Shown: in pieces, positions 60,871-64,000 of the stretch
Layout: every line of letters starts with the position of its first letter
Numbering within the stretch: position 1 is the stretch's first letter
From: Balanoglossus misakiensis
Taxonomy: Eukaryota; Hemichordata
Reading direction: 5' to 3'
DNA: 64,000 nucleotides
Assembly: GCA_040954595.2 (NCBI GenBank)
Contig: CM082593.2
Coordinates: 11,284,001 to 11,348,000, forward strand
Translations under genes and position numbers: made by a program
The notes under the pieces: model-generated
The model's input: the letters and a program-made list of their open reading frames with translations, nothing else
The model's database searches: none
Told to the model about the DNA's origin: nothing

Positions 60871-60955
60871 GGATGCGCCTCCAAAAGCCCGGACCCATTC
60901 CTTTAACAATAGGCATATCCATGAGCGAGGTGATGCGGCTTTGAATACTTAGTTA
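60871..60955 (+). repeat. Split repeat B2, 3' end of the element
   Basis: 85 bases matching B1. Beyond it the sequence (ctaaattaaaag) has no relation to what follows B1. Confidence 0.85.
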
Positions 60956-61041
60956 CTAAATTAAAAGTTCACAACTTGCATGCAGATAGTAAGTGCTGGG
61001 GAAGTTGCAGGGTGGAGATTGCTTTGGTTTAGTTAACTTAC

Positions 61042-61188
61042 TCAATCTTTGTGACTGTTGCATTTCTTGATTGATAGAGTAGTGTACATGCATTGGCAGG
61101 TTTTCTAATATGGCCTCCTCTGTACCCAAGGTCTGGCATAAGGTGGGACACTGTAAGTATTTGCCGTCTGACACAGAAGATGCCACTT
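61042..61188 (-). CDS. Candidate upstream exon of the SVEP1-like gene
   Basis: 147 bases between acceptor tttttttctag and donor ttga|gtaagt, open in the frame SGIFCVRRQILTVSHLMPDL, then GYRGGHIRKPANACTLLYQS and NATVTKI. Entry with one base and exit phase 2 fit the entry of the pentraxin exon at 56050. No domain is recognised and another frame is also open, so the exon is supported only by splice sites and phase. Confidence 0.35.
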
Positions 61189-62548
61189 CTAGAAAAAAAT
61201 AAAAAGGACAGAATGTGATTGGTAACACACAGAGACGTGAACATGTACACAAAATGATTGGAAATTGGTGGAAGCAAGTACTGCAGTTAATATTTACTCA
61301 TCTATGTCTATTCCCTCAAATATCCCTTCTACCATATCATCACCATTTGGTTCTTTTAACACCTTAGGGAAAAATTGAGAGTTACATTAGAAGCACCGAC
61401 AATAGGAGGGGGGGGGGGGTAAGGTTTGCAGAGAACAGGTTTTTTTTATGAACATTTGTGAAAATCAGAAATTAGTGACATGTAGGATTTCAATTTTATG
61501 ATGTAACATTGTTTTCTTTTCAACATCAGTTCTCTGAGTAAAAAGATGGCCATGTAAATTTTCTCTAAGTTTGTTAGAGAAATAAAGTACATGTACAACT
61601 TTAGTGTTTCACTAATTGAGTTTCAGTGTTCTTGTATTGTCTCCTTTGCCCCATGTCAACCTCAAAGTAAATATCAAATTTGCCATTTTTGACTTATTTA
61701 TCCTTGTAGTGGGCCACATAGCATTTTAGTGCAACTTATGAAAATCTGAAGAACCAAATGCCTAATTTACCCACTCTGCACAGATTTATTTCAATGGTAC
61801 TGACTTGATGATCGGTATAGCGCCCTCTGTGGTAGGGGGTGGGGGGTTAACCTAGCCTTTATATGTTTATCCCTGTCCGGTTTCATTCCAATTGTATCTA
61901 TGGTAACCTTATTATCAGCAGTAAATGCCACAATTGTAAAACAGCAATAATTTTAGTATCAAGCACTCTGTGGAATTAAATATACCCTGTGTATTCTTTG
62001 TTTCCCATTAGTAATCATGCAACCTTGCCATTTTGGGCCTTCTGATTTGCTGTATGTGCTCACTAGTCCTTCCCAACGTCTCTGAATTAGAAGGCCATTG
62101 TCATTTGTATAGTGTAGACACATTTCATTTTAGTACAACTGATGAAAGTCTCGTGAAAAACCAAATGCTTAATTTACCCACTGTGCAAAGATTATCTGAA
62201 TGATATTGTGTTGATCGTCATATAGTATAGCGCCCTCTGCGATAGTATTTGGATGATTGTGCCAGGGAGAAGGGGGTACTGAGGGAGCAGATGCAGATGA
62301 CAGCAAGGCATATCCACTGAACAATGAGACGGTACGTGTTGTCAGCATTCAGGGAGAGTAAAAAGGGGAGCGCAAGAGACCAGGATGAAGAGACGAGCAG
62401 TATTGCATCATCTGTGGAAAAAATGCCAAGAGAAGGTAAGTGTGGAAGACAAGCACTTAGGGGTTATAAACAAATGTTTTTTTGTGGACAGTTTTAGTAT
62501 CAAGCATTGTGGAATTAAATATACACAGTGTGTGTTGTGTGTTAGATA
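61189..62548. other. Intron or intergenic DNA; no exon recognised
   Basis: AT-rich with a G-run at 61408-61419. A unit of about 420 bases is repeated in diverged form: tatagcgccctctg occurs at 61818 and 62225, ccaaatgcctaatttaccca at 61755 and the same phrase with cttaa at 62162, and the phrase around agtatcaagca...gtggaattaaatatac at 61955 and 62495. Confidence 0.5.
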
Positions 62549-63040
62549 GGTACATACATACATACATACATACATACATACATACATACATACATACATA
62601 CATGCATGCATACATACATACATGCATACATGCATACATGCATGCATACATGCATACATACATGCTTACATACATGCATACATGCATACATACATGCATA
62701 CATACATGCATACATACATGCATACATACATGCATACATACATGCATACATACATGCATACATACATACATGCATGCATACATACATACATACATACATA
62801 CATACATACATACATACATACATACATACATACATGCATGCATGCATACATACATACATACATACATACATACATACATACATACATACATACATACATA
62901 CATACATACATACATACATACATACATACATACATACATACATGCATGCATGCATGCATACATACATGCATGCATACATACATACATGCATACATACATG
63001 CATGCATACATACATGCATACATACATACATACATACATG
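62549..63040. repeat. CATA/CATG tetranucleotide microsatellite, about 490 bases
   Basis: About 120 units of cata and catg. The interspersed catg units themselves form local higher-order patterns (for example catgcatacata with 12-base period at 62690-62765). Open frames through it are artefacts. Confidence 0.95.
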
Positions 63041-63074
63041 GAAAACACACAGCAAATGGACTCCTTTTTTTATC

Positions 63075-63147
63075 ATCCTCACCAGGAATCGAACCAGGAT
63101 CCCTTATCACAAAGTGACAAGTGTGTTAACCATTACACCATGAGGAT
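63075..63147 (-). tRNA. tRNA-like sequence, atypical anticodon arm
   Basis: On the minus strand 73 bases fold as a cloverleaf: acceptor ATCCTCA/TGAGGAT (7 pairs), D arm GTGT-AATGGTTA-ACAC, T arm CCTGG-TTCGATT-CCTGG with one T-T mismatch. A-box and B-box (GGTTCGATTCC) words are present. The anticodon arm is 19 bases (CTTGT, nine-base loop, ATAAG) instead of 17, so no anticodon can be assigned safely. No T-run terminator follows. More likely a tRNA pseudogene or the head of a tRNA-derived SINE than a working tRNA. Confidence 0.55.
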
Positions 63148-63354
63148 TGTTTTATCTCCACTAACTGCCAACACACTGTCCAATTGCACATTCACTCACT
63201 GACATATTCAACACACCAGTTTTTTTATTTCAATAAAAATTCACAAATGCATGTGAGAAATAACAGAGAGTCAGAAATTGGCATCCACAGGAGTTACTGC
63301 ATTGCTATATGGTATTATAGAGCAGCCAATGCAGTCTAACACTTTTATTAGCTT

Positions 63355-63665
63355 ATTAAAGGCAGAAAGTCTCTTTGCTGCCCTTTTTTAATAATTATGT
63401 GTGATACAAGAGACTGTTAATGTGGATATATAGTGAATCAACGTTCGACCACACACAGCTTCCATCCCGTTTGTAGGATATGACAGTAAAAACTCGCCCA
63501 AAATGAATAAATGGTAAAGACCAATTATTCATTTTGGCAAGATTTTTCACTCTCGTGACTACAAGCAGTGTGTGTTGTTGAATGTTGATTCACTATATAT
63601 CCACATGTACATTAACATAAATGGTGTCTTGCATCAAACATAATTAATGGAAAAGGGTCCCTTTA
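63355..63665. mobile_element. Palindromic MITE, fullest copy
   Basis: Two inverted halves around about 63510: tggatatatagtgaatcaac on the left and its complement on the right, with outer tttaataattatgtgtgat and its partner (tcaaacataattaatgg). Half-copies lie at 48745-48870 and 51040-51200. Confidence 0.75.
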
Positions 63666-64000
63666 ATTTATATACTTATCAAATTGTAAGCTAACCAATA
63701 TGGTTAGAAGTCCGATTTGCTTGGACGTGAACCAATATGATCTATCAAAATTTTCTGGTAAAAGTTTGAGTAACTATAACGTGTGCTTTCACCTTTTTTC
63801 ATCATGTTGCTTGGGCCCTGACAATGCTGCTTTATAGCTACTACAGGATTGGATTACTTCCATTTGGCAGTAGCATATAAGTGTAATGGTGTAGAAAGTT
63901 TATCCTGTTTACTGGAAGAGGAATTGCAAGAGAAACCATATGTTATAAAAAAAAAATAGAAGATATTAAATAGCCTTAGTAAACATTTCCCAGAAACATT
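63666..64000. other. No gene seen
   Basis: AT-rich. Contains cttgggccctgacaatgctgc near 63810, the complement of the tail motif seen at 56200, so a dispersed repeat end. Confidence 0.5.

Larger units (their letters stand above)
58382..60955 (+). mobile_element. Split-direct-repeat element (DIRS/Ngaro/PAT-like order), short
   Basis: Four repeat blocks in the order A1 (58382-58487), body, B1 (60545-60629), A2 (60628-60733), 138-base spacer, B2 (60871-60955). A1 and A2 are identical over 106 bases; B1 and B2 differ at one of 85. B1 and A2 abut, overlapping by two bases. This A1-body-B1A2-B2 order is known from tyrosine-recombinase retroelements, not from ordinary LTR elements, where both ends carry the whole repeat. 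The body is only 2.06 kb. It contains a CCHC knuckle but no RT, RNase H or recombinase motif that I can find, so it is probably a non-autonomous derivative. No target duplication is evident, as expected for such elements. Confidence 0.7.

Noticed and set aside
62408-63202. Long open frames of MYVC/THTYI type on both strands
   Set aside because: They are translations of the CATA/CATG microsatellite, which has no stops in several frames.

Overview
This is animal nuclear DNA, not microbial. Coding sequence is split into short exons with GT/AG borders. Most of the window is AT-rich repeat DNA, with microsatellites, foldback elements and retroelements. The one long host gene encodes an extracellular mosaic protein (pentraxin-like, HYR, sushi-like, GCC2/GCC3, EGF, one membrane span) of the SVEP1/polydom type. 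That points to an invertebrate metazoan, perhaps an invertebrate deuterostome; the species cannot be fixed from sequence alone.

Layout. 1-5184: copies of a multi-copy, intron-containing gene for a protein with two RPA70-like OB folds. One rearranged copy lies at 1-900 and a cleaner copy at 2405-3742, followed by a decayed GC-rich RS-rich ORF. 5185-10073: a young Ty3/Gypsy LTR retrotransposon on the minus strand. Its 204-bp LTRs differ at one base, and a single in-frame TAG lies between RNase H and integrase. 10074-39223: mostly a giant imperfect inverted repeat with arms at about 11.43-22.61 and 28.90-39.22 kb and a 6.3-kb spacer. Each arm is itself built of smaller inverted pairs and carries private insertions. 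The spacer holds fragments of a secreted pentraxin-like gene. 39224-41941: an 82-92-bp satellite with about 32 units and a local dimer structure, starting right at the palindrome edge. 42818-43122: a LINE reverse transcriptase fragment. 43.1-47.4 kb: intergenic DNA with one 449-bp foldback MITE.

47554-61188, minus strand: the SVEP1-like gene. Exon phases can be chained through much of the C-terminal half. Several exons carry lesions: a lost acceptor, a one-base frameshift, an in-frame TAG with a phase mismatch, and a missing donor. The large gap at 56.05-61.04 kb holds insertions. One is a third OB-fold copy whose first exon has been inverted in place. The other, at 58382-60955, has its repeats in the order A1-body-B1-A2-B2, the split direct repeat pattern of tyrosine-recombinase (DIRS/Ngaro/PAT-like) retroelements. 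Its repeats are near-identical and A carries a TATA box, but no polymerase or recombinase is visible. 61.2-64 kb: a CATA/CATG microsatellite next to a tRNA-like sequence, and a palindromic MITE.

Most promising leads: the split-direct-repeat element, the inverted exon with related rearrangements in the OB-fold family, the nested palindrome with its boundary satellite, and the lesion cluster in the SVEP1-like gene.
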